Source: JADJOY01 sp016713535 [NCBI: Deltaproteobacteria bacterium] (GTDB lineage Bacteria > JADJOY01). Taken from it: a stretch of DNA of 64,000 nt. Below are positions 53,444-64,000 of the stretch, piece after piece (within the stretch, counting starts at the first letter, position 1; each line of letters begins with the position of its first letter). The stretch covers positions 1 through 64,000 of the forward strand of contig JADJOY010000061.1 in the NCBI GenBank assembly GCA_016713535.1. Reading direction: 5' to 3'. The position numbers and the translations under genes were made by a program. A model generated the notes under the pieces. It had not been told where the DNA came from. It did no database searches and saw only the letters and a program-made list of their open reading frames with translations.

Positions 53444-55043
53444 ATGACGAACGAAGGAGTCGGTGGTGCGGTGGCGTCGCTGAAAACGATTTCCGATCTC
53501 GAATCCGCCACCGTGCGATTCGCGGGGGGACTCGGGCGACGGCATGCAGCTTGTCGGCGGCCAGTTCAGCGACGCCTCGGCGATCATCGGCAACGACATC
53601 TCGACCCTTCCCGACTATCCCGCCGAGATCCGCGCGCCCGCCGGCACGTCGCGGGTGTGAGCGATTCCAGGTCAAGTTCGCGAGCCTGGACATCCACACG
53701 CCGGGCGACCAGGTGGACGTCCTGGTGGTGATGAACCCCGCGGCGCTCAAGACCAACCTCGCCGACCTGAGCCACGGCGGCGTGCTGATCGTCAACAGCG
53801 ACGCGTTCACGCCGACAACCTGGAGAAGGCGGGCTACGCGCAGAACCCGCTCAACGACGGCCGCCTCGACGAGCGCTACAAGCGTCATGCGATCCCCATC
53901 ACGACGATGAACCGCCGTGCGGTCGACGGGCTCGGTCTCGAGAAGGGCCAGCGACCGCTGCAAGAACTTCTTCACCCTCGGGCTGGCGTGCTGGCTCTAC
54001 GGCCGTCCGCTGGAGCCGACGATCACTACATCGACGAGAAGTTCGCGAAGAACGCCACGCTGCGCGAGGCCAACGTCCGCACGCTCAAGGCCGGCTTCAA
54101 CTACGGCGAGACGGAGGCCATCGGCCTGGCCGTCATGACCGAGTTGCCGGTCCTGATCATCAACATCCAGCGCGGCGGCCCGTCCACCGGCCTGCCGACC
54201 AAGACCGAGCAGTCGGATCTCTACCAGGCGGTCTACGGCCGCAACGGCGAACCCCGATGCCGGTGATCGCGGCCGCGTCGCCGGCCGACTGCTTCGACGT
54301 CGCGATCGAGGCGAGCCGGATCGCCATGCAGCACATGACGCCGGTCATCCTGCTCACCGACGGCTACATCGCCAACGGCTCCGGAGCCGTGGCGTTCCCC
54401 GACGTCGACCAGCTCCCAGGATCGACGCGCCGTTCTACGAGAACGGCCGGCGAACCGGTTCCTGCCGTATGAGCGGGACGAGCCCCTGGCGCGGCCGTGG
54501 GCGCTCCCGGTACGCCGGGCTGATGCACCGGATCGGCGGCCTCGAGAAGCAGGACCTCACCGGCAACGTGAGCTACGACGCCGACAACCACCAGTACATG
54601 GTCCGCACGCGCCAGGCGAAGGTCGACCAGATCGCCGACGACCACCCACCGCAGCCGGTCGTCGGTGCGCGCACCGGCGACGTGCTCATCGTGAGCTGGG
54701 GCGGCACGTACGGCGCCATCGCGACGGCGATCGAGCGGCTCCGCGCGCAGGGGCACGAAGGTGTCGGCCGCCCATCTGCGCTATCTCAACCCGCTCCCCA
54801 CGACCTCGGCGAGCTGCTGCGCGATTCCGTCACGTGCTGGTCCCCGAGATGAACCTCGGCCAGCTCCGCACGATCCTGCGGGCGCGCTACCTGGTCGACG
54901 CCGTGGGCCTCAACAAGGTCAAGGGCAAGCCGTTCATGGTGCGGAGATCGTCGAGAAGGTCGACAAGCTGCTCGCCGGGTCCAAGCACGGTCGAGGCGCC
55001 GATGTCGCGACGCGCCGCCCACGCCGTTTCGAGGCTCAAGGAA
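53444..55043 (+). CDS. korA: 2-oxoacid:ferredoxin oxidoreductase alpha subunit (KorA-type, gamma-alpha fusion), multiple frameshifts
   Basis: Together with the beta subunit it oxidatively decarboxylates a 2-oxoacid (probably 2-oxoglutarate) with CoA, reducing ferredoxin. The pieces in different frames assemble into the gamma domain ([43 protein letters not shown]) and the alpha domain (GNEP-like [71 protein letters not shown]). At least six frame changes occur between 53525 and 54990. The start ATG 53444 is clear; the end is approximate. I read the breaks as sequence errors because each piece is conserved. Confidence 0.78.
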
Positions 55044-55044
55044 G

Positions 55045-56066
<1,022 letters not shown>

Positions 56067-56128
56067 GCCGACCGCCGCCCGAGGCGGACGCCCAACGGGC
56101 GCCGGGAAACCGGCGCCCGTTTCCACGT

Positions 56129-56576
56129 CGGGAGGGCTCACGCCCCCCCCTACACCCACGGGGAGTGAGAGGCGGCCGTGCAGGGGCGACCGAGGTCGCC
56201 CTCAGCGTTAGCACCCGGCACCGCCGGCGATATCGACGACCGCGCTCGTACCGGAGGGCTCACGCCCTCCGCTACACACCCACGGGGAGTGAGAGGCGGC
56301 CGTGTAGGGCGACCGCAAGGTCGCCTCAGCCGGCTCCGCCGGGAGATATCGCGCCGGCGCTTGCGGGGGGGCTGGGCGATACCGACGACCGCGGGTCCGG
56401 GCGCCCGGCCCCCCGACCGGACCGCGAGGGGCTCACGCCCTCCCCTACACACCCACGGGGAGTGACACGCGGCCGTGTAGGGGCGACCGCGAGGTCGCCC
56501 GCAGCGTCCGCGCCCGGCACCGCCGGAGATATCGACGACCGCGCTCGTACCGGGAGGGCTCACGCCCTCCGCTACA
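56129..56576. repeat. GTAG-type REP/BIME cluster
   Basis: Two stem types alternate: reverse copies of CGGAGGG / CCCTCCG followed by CTAC (about 56129, 56252, 56427 and 56551) and forward copies of GTAG plus GGGCGACC / GGTCGCCC (near 56190, 56307, 56477). The linker acacccacggggagtgag is repeated between them. Units are spaced about 120-180 bases. The cluster lies between the convergent korB and CPBP protease genes; the last copy overlaps the protease stop codon. Confidence 0.85.
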
Positions 56577-57245
56577 CGGCGGGGGTCGGTGGGGGGGCGG
56601 GGGTGGCCGGCTCGGTGGCGATGAAGCGTCCCGCGGCGTCGATCCAGCCGCGGCGCAAGGCCGCCCCGAGCGCCAACCCCGTCGTCAGGTCCACCGAGAA
56701 GTGGGCCGCCACGCCGGGCCACACGCTGCCCGAGACCTGCGCCAGGAAGCCGAACACGAGCCCGGCGGAGACGGCGATACCCACGTGTGCCCGGCAGGTC
56801 CAGTGCAGGAGCCCGAAGAGCACCGCCTGGATGATCACGCCCGTGACCGGCTGGAGCGCGCCGCGGAAGAGCACCTCTTCACCGGAGCCCGGCGCACGCC
56901 GCGATCAGGCACGTAGTCCACCGGCCGGAAGCTCGCCCAGTCCGCGAGCGGAACGACACGCTCGGCGATGGTGCCGAAGGGCGGCGAGCGACGGATCAGG
57001 ATGGCGATGCCGATCCCGGCGATGGCGCTCACGCCCAGCGCCGCGACGGTGCCGATCGCGATCCGCCAGTCCCAGCGCAGCGCCTGCCTCAGGTCGGCGC
57101 TCGGGCTGACACTGTCGATCGACCACGCGACCAGGAGCTGGACCAGCGTGAAACCGATCGCGAGCCTGAGCAGCGCCTCGCGGGAGTATTGCCCGCGAAC
57201 GGTGCGCGCCGGGCGCGGCTCGGTGGCGCTCGAATCGGTAACCAT
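56572..57245 (-). CDS. CPBP-family intramembrane protease (CAAX-like), one frameshift
   Basis: The product has several hydrophobic helices from ATG 57245. A shift near 56880 falls in the glutamic active site: corrected, it reads GEEVLFRG, the EExxxR motif, followed by QAVLFGLLHW and VAAHFSVDL with the further metal-site residues. About 224 aa. Members process membrane proteins or bacteriocins. The TAG stop at 56572-56574 is part of a REP GTAG tetranucleotide. Confidence 0.72.
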
Positions 57246-57416
57246 GACCCAGTGTCTAGAATGCCGTGTTTGCCGGTCTCCTGGCGAGTCCGCGATCGCG
57301 GGGTGCCGATCGGGCCGATGCGGGGGGCCCGGACCCGTGACGGTCTCGCCCGATGACCCGAGGTTGCGGGTGCCCCTGTGTCGTGGCAGGAGTGGCGTCT
57401 ACCGAGGGGGTGGGCC

Positions 57417-58463
57417 ATGCGACTGGGCGTCATCGGAGAGAATCTCGTCGAGAGGATCCTCGCGCGTACCAACCTCGCCCCGGCCCCGCTCATCGAGACG
57501 CAGATCGCGTTCAGCATGGCGCGCGCGATCATGGCGGGCGTGAAGGTCGGGCTCTACGACGCGATCGGCAGCCATGCGAAGACCGCTGCCGAGGTCGCCG
57601 CGACTTGCAAGACCGCTCCGAGGCGACCGCCAAGCTCCTGGACACGCTGGTCGGCTGCCGTTACCTGACCTATCGCGACGGCCGCTACCGCCTCACCGAG
57701 AAGTCCCGCAAGTGGCTGGTGACGACGTCGCCGCACTCGATCGCGGACAAGCTGCTCTTCCAGTACGACGAGTGGGACGTCGTGGCGAAGTACGAGGAGT
57801 ACCTGACGACCGGGAGCCGCTCGAGCTCCACGGCACGCTCGAAGGCGGCGCGATCTGGGATCGCTACCAGCGCGGCATGCGCGCCGTGGCGGGGATCTCG
57901 GCGGACGAGGTGGCGGCGCGCATGCCGGTTTCAGCGGGCGCGACCGACATGCTCGACATCGGCGGGTCGCATGGCTACTTCTCGGTGTGCGTGTGCCGCC
58001 GCCGCGCCGGGCTGCGCTCGACGATCCTCGATCTCCCGGAGGCCATCGAGCACGCGGCGCCGATCCTCGCCCGCGAAGGGATGGGCGAGCGAGTCCGGCA
58101 CCGAGCCGGGAACGCGCTCACCGACGATCTCGGCAGCGAGACATGGGACGTGGTGTCCCTCCTCCCAGCTCGTCCACCACTTCACCGACGAGCAGAACCG
58201 CGAGCTCACGAAGCGGATCGGCCTCACTCGCCGGATGGCGGTGCGTGCTGCTCGACGTGATCCGCCCCTCGACACCGGAGGCCGCGGAGGGGTGGGTGCG
58301 GTGCTCGATCTCTACTTCGCCGCGACCAGCCGCTTCGGGCACCTGGCCGATCGCGACCATGCAGGCGTGGCACCGGGATGCCGGCCTGTCGGTGGAGGCG
58401 CCCATCCCGCTGCGCACCCCGCCCAACGCGGCGATGGTGGTGGGACGCAGACCGCGCGCGTGA
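57417..58463 (+). CDS. O-methyltransferase-like protein with winged-helix N-domain, multiple frameshifts
   Basis: From ATG 57417 (MRLGVIGENLVERILARTNLAPAPLIETQIAFSMAR) the N-terminal part resembles the dimerisation/winged-helix domain of small-molecule O-methyltransferases (AEVAAT, LLDTLVGCRYLTYRDGRYRLTEKS), then the SAM site DMLDIGGSHGYFSV and a VVLLSQLVHHF-type segment. Frames change near 57605, 57820, 58165, 58240 and later, so it reads as broken. The end is taken at 58463. The substrate is unknown. Confidence 0.65.
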
Positions 58464-58473
58464 AGCAGCGGCT

Positions 58474-60551
58474 CTACGGACAGGGACCGCCGATCGCGGT
58501 GCCGCGGATGATGCTCGGCACGCCTTGCGGATCGGAGAGCAACGTCTCGAGGAAACATCCGTAGGCGTTCTGGCGCGGGACGCTGCGCGGACACGTAGTG
58601 GCCCCTCGCGGATCGGGTCCCTCGTAGCGCACCACCGCGAACGTGAGCGGCGAGCCGTCGGGGCGGGTCTCGTTGCCGCGCACCGGCTCGGCCGAGAGGA
58701 TGTCGTTGCCGGCGAACCGGATGGCGTCCTCGAGGCGCTGGTAGGGGTCGGTGGTCTGGCTGTCGCCGAGCATGTCGACGCCGATCGCCGCCACCAGCCC
58801 GCGCTGCAGGTTGGCGGTGGTCTGGAGGTCGTAGGTGCCCTCGATCACCAGCACGTGCGGGGTGTCGCGATCCTCGGCGGGTCGATCCGGATGCGCCGCA
58901 CGTAGTTCACGTTGTCGGCCCCGCCGACCGTGTGGTCGAAGATCCCGATCACCGGATGGAAGAGGTCGAGGACCCGTCGTCACCATGCCGAGGTAGAGCT
59001 TCAAGATCTCGGAGAGCGGCGGGTCCTGTGGGCCGAGGGCGAACTCGCCTCAGCCGCCGCCCGCCCCGGTCAGCACCGCGCCGCGGAAGCCGTCGTGCAG
59101 CGAGGCGAACATCCCCGTCAGATAGGCGCCCAGGCTCTGGCCGGACACCACGACCTTGCTCGGGTCGCAGCGGAGCCGGCCGTCGGGGCGGCGCTGGCGT
59201 CGGCGCCGGGGCAGGCGGAGGCGTCGACGCGAAGGGCGAGCAGCACCTTCAGGAACTCGAGCTGGTCGAGGATCATCTGCGCGAAGTTGTCGCGCATCGC
59301 GTACGGGCGGGTGAAGTTGTAGGCGATGTAGCCCCGGCCGAGAGTGAGCCGATGCGCTCCGGGTTGAGGTTGCCCGCCGAGCTGCCGGCGCCCCAGCCGC
59401 GCAGCGCCACCACGTAGGCGGGCCTCGCCGTAGACGGCGTCGCCACCCACCTCGGAGCACCTGACCGCGACTCACCACCTGATCGGAGGTGCCACCGGTG
59501 CCGTGGATGTAGAGGTAGAGCGGAAACCCGCCGCTCTCCATCACGCGCTTCGGGAAGGACACGACGAACGGCACGAGGTCGCGGCGCTGCTCGACGAGCT
59601 TGCCGCCCTGCGCCGCGGGTCTGAATCACGCCGCCCGAGACGAGGTAGGACGGCGAGCCGTCCTGGTAGGCGGGCACGTGGTAGGTGCCGCGAAGGCGCA
59701 GTACTCGGCGCGCTCGTAGAGCGGTTTCGAGCGGGCCGTCGAGGGAGACGGTGGGCAGCGCCTCGACCTGGCGAACGAAGTCGGTGAGGCGGGTGGTGCG
59801 GTCTCCGGTCGAGTACACGGTCGCCGCGATCACGTCGTCGCGGTCGAGGCCTGGCGCGCGCAGGTAGTCACGGAGTGCGGCGAACGAGCTGGCGAGCTTC
59901 GCCCCGCCTGGTCACCGGTCGGGTTGCGGCCGGCGAGCGCGCTGCGCAGCACCGCGTGCTGGCCGACGTCCTCGGGCGCGCGAACGCCGAGCGCAGCACC
60001 ACGGCGGCGTAGGTCGCGTCGCGCTCGAGGAGCACGCCCGACACCGGCAGCATCGTGAGGAGCTGGCCGGGGCGGTAGCTGTCGGGAGCGTCGTGGCAGC
60101 GGAGCCACACCGGCACGCGTGAGCCGCAGCGCGCGCCCTCGCTCAGATTCACCAGGAAGTAGGGCGACGGGTACGCGTCGTCGCCATCGGGTCGAGTAGC
60201 GGCTCGATGCCGCGGAACGACCGGTCGAACCGGAAGAAGACCGCGCCGCTCTGCGAGAAGTTGGGGATCCCGGAGCCCGCGAGCTGGATCATCCCTGGAC
60301 GCCGCCCCAGGTTCTTGGGGTGGGGAAGCGGCTCGCATCGACGGTGCCGTCGCCGCGGGAGCCGCACGTCGGCGGGCCACGGCTGATCGAAGAAGCCGCC
60401 CTCGGCGCTCAGGTCGGCGGGACCTTGGCGGCGATGCCGGCATTCGAGCGGCGCCGCCGCCCGAGGTGCAGGCGGCGGCGAGGAGGAGCAGCGAGAGCAG
60501 TGGCGCGACGCGCGCGCGCGAAGGTCCGAGTAGGCGGTGGATCCTCGTCAC
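58474..60551 (-). CDS. Lipoprotein with alpha/beta hydrolase domain, many frameshifts
   Basis: The N-terminus MTRIHRLLGPSRARVAPLLSLLLLAAAC is a signal peptide with lipobox LAAAC (ATG 60551). Middle pieces contain FPLYLYIHGTGGTSDQV (oxyanion-type HG) and KVVVSGQSLGAYLTGMFASLHDGF with a GQSLG nucleophile elbow; the end is in the frame stopping at 58474. About 690 aa if joined. It converges on the methyltransferase gene with an 11-base gap. The family is uncertain; probably an extracytoplasmic esterase. Confidence 0.6.
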
Positions 60552-60567
60552 GCGATCCGCCGCTCGC

Positions 60568-61994
60568 TCAGGCCTTGGTGCGGTTGGCGACGATCTTCAC
60601 GAACGAGCGGCCGCGCAGCTCGTCGAGGGTGATGCCCGTGGCGAGCGCCTCTTCCTCGGTGATCGCGCCGCAGGCGATGCCGCGCAGGAAGAGTTGAGGA
60701 GGCCTCAGCGGTGGCCGCGTCGTCGAAGGTGCTGCCGATGAGGGTCGCCTTGGCCGCAGAGTCGATGAACTTGTTCGGGCGTTCGAGGCGTCCGCGAGGC
60801 TCGAGGAAGAACTGGTAGACCGCCGCGTAGCGGATCGGGAGCTGCGCCGGGTTCAGGTCCCAGCCCTGGTAGTAGCCGTGCGAGAGCGAGCGCCGGACGT
60901 TGTCGTAGTGGAGCTTCACGCCGAGTGCACGACCGCGGTTCTCGGCCTGCTGCTGCGCCGTGAGCGGCTTCCCGGCGTACCCGGTGCTGGCCGACGGGCA
61001 TGATCGTGGTCGAGCCGTCGCAGACGCGACGCCCCGGGCCGGCGAGGCCGACCTGACATGACGTGGCGCGAAGTCCGCGGCGCGGTGGGTGTGGCGCTGG
61101 AACGCCGCGGTGATGTTCACGGGCCCGTGTAGGCGTAGGGTGTCGTACGCCGCCTGATCGTACCCCGCCGCGGGCCGCGCGCACCAGCTGGAAGACCGCG
61201 CGTTCGCGTCCTGGCGTCGATGACCGACTGGGGGGTCTCGATCATGAGTCGATCCCGACCGCGCCCTTCGGGATCCCGAGGCGCTCCCTCAGCATCCGTC
61301 GAAGAGGTCCGCGAGCGCCGCGACCTGCTTCGGGGACGGCCACCTTCGGAAGCGTGACCACGAACTGGACTGGCACCCCCGCCGCCGGTCCTGGCCGCCA
61401 GGCCGGTGAGGAACAGGTCCAGGTCCGCACCAGCGCACGCGGCACCTCGGTGAACGACTTGATGCGGAAGCCGATGGAGGGCGGCAGCGTCTTGGCGGCA
61501 AGCCCCAACCCCTCCCCGCCGCCGACGCCGCGTGGCCGTTCCTCCTCGGGGTCCGGCCGGTGGCCGTAGCCGTCCTCGAAGTCGAGGCGGTCTCTTCGAT
61601 CGGCTTACGGCCGAGCTTCTCACGGACGCGTTGGTGACAGGTGTAGGCGAGCCACGCCGGCTCGTAGACCGTGTGTTTGTGCCCGTCGCCCACCGCGAGC
61701 GCCGCGGTCAGCGCGTCGACGTCGGCCGAGCCCGAGGGCAGCGTCCGTGGCCCGGCATCTCGAGCGCGCCTTCGCGAAGGACGCGAAGTTGGGCGCGTAC
61801 TGGTCGAGCGCCTTGAGGGCCAAACTGCCGAGCCTGGACAGATCGGCCTTGAAGAGGTGCGCGCCGTAAACCGTGTGCGACCGGTTGGCGATCGTGCGGA
61901 TCGCCGGGGTAGAAGCCGCGGAAGGCTTCTGCCGGGCTCCTTGGCGAGGCGGTCGAGGACTGGCGTGAGCGTCTTTGTCGGAGAGCGTGGTCAT
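60568..61994 (-). CDS. DUF6986-type aldolase-like protein, many frameshifts
   Basis: Joined frames give about 475 aa from ATG 61994 (GAGAGG upstream). Recognisable blocks are HTVYEPAWLAYTCHQRVREKLGRKP, FRIKSFTEVPRAL, QFVVTLPKVAVP, IETPQSVIDA, NITAAFQRHTH, YYQGWDLNPAQLPIRYAAVYQFFLE and FIDSAAKATLIGSTFDDAATAEG, which fit the DUF6986 proteins related to HpcH/HpaI and malate-synthase-like folds. At least six frame changes occur. The reaction is not established for the family as far as I know. Confidence 0.65.
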
Positions 61995-61999
61995 GGCGA

Positions 62000-62033
62000 T
62001 TACACCTCTCACAGCGGGAGAGGGGGAGTGTAA
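62000..62033. promoter_or_regulatory. Nested dyad upstream of the DUF6986 gene
   Basis: TTACAC ... GTGTAA (outer arms) encloses CTCTC ... GAGAG (inner arms) just before the minus-strand ATG at 61994, within the leader that also provides the GAGAGG ribosome site. It could be an operator or an RNA hairpin hiding the ribosome site. Confidence 0.35.
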
Positions 62034-62319
62034 TTTCGGGCCACCACTCGACCGAGGCTCGCGCGAGGCGAGGCGACGCCGTAAAAGCGGCGGGGACGGC
62101 GAGCTTGCGCACGCCTGCCGACGGTGGTTCGATCCGCCCGCGACGATGACGAACTGGTTGCCGAGCATCCCGTGACGTCAGCTCGTTTCGGGCCTGGACC
62201 GCGTGTGCGGAGGCCGAGCCGATCGACCGCGCGTTGTGGCCGCGGGTCGGGAGCGATCGCGCTCACGACCTCGCCACCAGCTCGCTGCGCGCGCTCGAAA
62301 GGGGGCACGCTTCGGGCGC

Positions 62320-63265
62320 GCGCTGGACGCGGCCCCGCTCCATCCCGAGCCGCTCTCCGTCCTCGGCCACTCGGCGCACCGGCACGACCCACCCTCCTCC
62401 AAACTCTCGCGAAGGACCCCCAGTTCAAGTCTGTCTCGACCTGACCAGGCGATGGTGCCCGGCTTCTGTCTGAGCACCGAGCGCTGGGTGAAGCCCCCGC
62501 TCGCCCGCCCTCGTCGCGAGGAATCGCCCGACCCGCGAGATCGACAACATGCTCCTCGATCTCGACGCGCTGCAGGAAGAGGCGTTCGCGCTCGCCAACC
62601 TGACCCACCGCGCGTCGCTGCACGTGTCCGCGCTTCCTCGTCAGGGGATCCAGCTCTTCGAGCGCCACGGCCTTCGACGGGCTCGGCGAGGACGAGCGCC
62701 GGGCGTGGGATCGAGTACTCCGCCTCAAGTTGCTGCGCACCGCCAGCCACCGCGCGGGAGGGCGCCGCCTGGTGCCCGGGCGACCCGTCCAACACCGGCC
62801 GGATCCGCACCCTTGCCGAAGCCCTTCCGCGCGCGCGGTTCGCAATATCGTGCGCGACCCGCACTGGTGCTGCCGTCGACCTATCTACCGGGCCGCGTGG
62901 TCCTCGCTCAAGGCCCAGCTCCAGCGGGTGTCGGCGGCCGAGGTCGAGAGCTCGTGCTCACGATCTATGAGCGCCTCATGAGGAAGTACGCGACGAGCAC
63001 CGGGCGATCCCGCCTGGTCAGCTCACCGAGGTGCGCTACGAAGAGCTGGAGAGCGAAGCGACGGTCGAGCTCGAGCGGATCTATGCCGAGCTCGGCTTCG
63101 TTTTCGGCGGGCGCCCGGCCTGCGGTCGAGGCCTACCTCGCGGGGCTCGGCGCGTTCCGCAAGAACGAATACCGCGTCGACGACGACGTGGTGGCGAAGG
63201 TGAGCGCGCTGGGGCTTCGCGCGCTCGATGCGTGGGGTTACCCGCGGCTCGAGCCGCGGCGTGAG
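62320..63265 (+). CDS. Sulfotransferase-family protein, many frameshifts
   Basis: Pieces in alternating frames read PTLLQTLAKDPQFKSVST, CLSTERWVKPPLARP, EEAFALANLTHRASLHV, NTGRIRTLAEALPRARFV, then IVRDPH and VLTIYERLMRKYATSTG, LTEVRYEELESEATVELERIYAELGF. This follows the PAPS-dependent sulfotransferase (Sulfotransfer_3) pattern, with the 3'-phosphate-binding RDP region. Start and end are approximate; the N-terminal P-loop-like part near 62200-62320 is too damaged to place. Confidence 0.55.
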
Positions 63266-63509
63266 CGGTCGCGCGCGTGCTGCTCGGGGCGGCGCTGTTT
63301 CGTGGCGTCGGGCGCCGTTGAGATTGCGAGCCACGCGCGATCCTGCTGCGCTGGTTTTTCTCGCCCCGCGCGCGAGATCTGGGCGCTCGTCTCGCCACCG
63401 TCCGGCGACGTTTCCTGGCCGGTTTCGCCCGGCGGTCAGCCTGAAGTTCTTCGCGGCCGTCGATTTCGCTAAGCCGGTGCGCGCTGTCGCGCCTCAGCAG
63501 CACCCGTTC

Positions 63510-64000
63510 ATGGCGGCGAACCCGGCAGCAACATGCACGACGACGCCTCGATGACCGACACCTACGCGGCGCCCGGACCGCTCGGCGTGACTCCCGAGGT
63601 GCGCTCTCGTTCGCGGGGCTTCGGCGTTACGGCACCGGGGACGTTCGATCGCGCGCGACGGATGGTCGGCGTGGTACGGCAACGGGCGCGGCTTCGAGCC
63701 CCAGCGCCCTCGATCCGTTCACGTTGCGCAAGCTCGCGGGGTCTGCGCTGCCGCCGCGCCCGTGGTCCTTTCCGTCGAGTGTGGCGTGGCGTCCTGGAAG
63801 TACATCGGCGCCGGCATGTACTTCTATCTCGACGACCGGGATCGCGCGGTGGTGCCGACCACCGAGAACACCATCGAGGTGGTTGCAGGTGCCCGCCGAT
63901 CCGGCACGCGATTCACGCGGTGCGCAGCTACGACCTGAGCGACGTGGTGGTCGAGCATCCGTGGCCGCAGCGCGACAGCGTGGCGTTCCCGGGTGTTCCC
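63510..64000 (+). CDS. Partial unknown protein running off the right edge, frameshifted
   Basis: Frames after 63510 give NMHDDASMTDTYAAPGPLGVTPEV, a WYGNGRGFEP-like stretch and, near 63780-63990, VECGVASWKYIGAGMYFYLDDRDRAVVPTTENTIEVV followed by YDLSDVVVEHPWPQ. The latter resembles repeats of beta-propeller-type secreted proteins, but I cannot assign a family. The gap 63266-63509 codes for hydrophobic and Arg-rich pieces that may be its signal sequence. Confidence 0.35.

Overview
The window is very GC-rich DNA (by eye about 70% G+C) with GTG and TTG starts and ATGA gene overlaps. Its gene content suits a Gram-negative, aerobic or facultative soil or water bacterium of the former Deltaproteobacteria (Myxococcota, Binatota or relatives): a PilB/GspE ATPase, hybrid histidine kinases, an NdvB-type glucan synthase, DUF1302/LolA-like envelope genes, lipoprotein hydrolases, a deoxynucleoside kinase and an imuA-imuB-dnaE2 mutasome. 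The lineage is inferred, not demonstrated. No rRNA, tRNA, CRISPR array or prophage was seen.

Layout. 0.4-3.7 kb: a PilB/GspE-like ATPase fused to a receiver domain, overlapping a J-domain gene. 3.7-5.3 kb: a 166-bp tandem array. 5.4-9.5 kb: a giant CheB-CheR-PAS-kinase-receiver protein. 9.9-20.2 kb: two small unknown genes and a giant cyclic-glucan synthase gene. 20.3-24.3 kb: a zinc-ribbon protein, a small membrane protein, a VOC protein, the two-step agmatine-to-putrescine pathway (aguA, aguB) and an SRPBCC protein. 24.4-30.1 kb: secreted proteins and lipoproteins (two alpha/beta hydrolases, a spherulin-4/GH135-like protein) and a methyltransferase. 30.1-33.3 kb: an rRNA/tRNA methyltransferase, a 72-bp repeat array, a DCC-family protein and an SRPBCC protein. 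33.4-35.3 kb: a hybrid kinase. 35.7-43.0 kb: the SOS mutagenesis locus imuA, imuB, dnaE2, invaded by two REP-associated transposase (RAYT) genes and REP hairpins. 43.0-44.0 kb: a 69-bp array. 44.0-52.5 kb: CorA, queuosine salvage, VOC, DUF1302 and LolA-like envelope proteins, a deoxynucleoside kinase, panB and panC. 52.6-64.0 kb: panD, a 2-oxoacid:ferredoxin oxidoreductase (two subunits), a CPBP protease, a methyltransferase, a lipoprotein hydrolase, a DUF6986 protein, a sulfotransferase and a partial unknown gene, nearly all broken by frameshifts.

The most unusual feature is the intergenic DNA. At least nine intergenic loci, plus one site inside dnaE2, carry hairpins that directly follow a GGAG or GTAG tetranucleotide, which is the signature of REP elements mobilised by RAYT proteins. 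Many stand head-to-head in pairs and several are amplified into tandem arrays with periods of 166, 72 and 69 bp. Stem sequences differ between loci in a compensatory way. The four large arrays all lie between convergent genes. The two RAYT genes sit inside the imuA-imuB-dnaE2 locus, each beside a different REP family, and the first has lost its catalytic tyrosine.

Quality note: single-base frameshifts are occasional up to 52 kb and very frequent after 52.6 kb. The encoded proteins remain conserved across the breaks, so I read most of them as sequence errors, perhaps at a low-coverage contig end. I give whole-gene spans for such genes and state where the frame changes.
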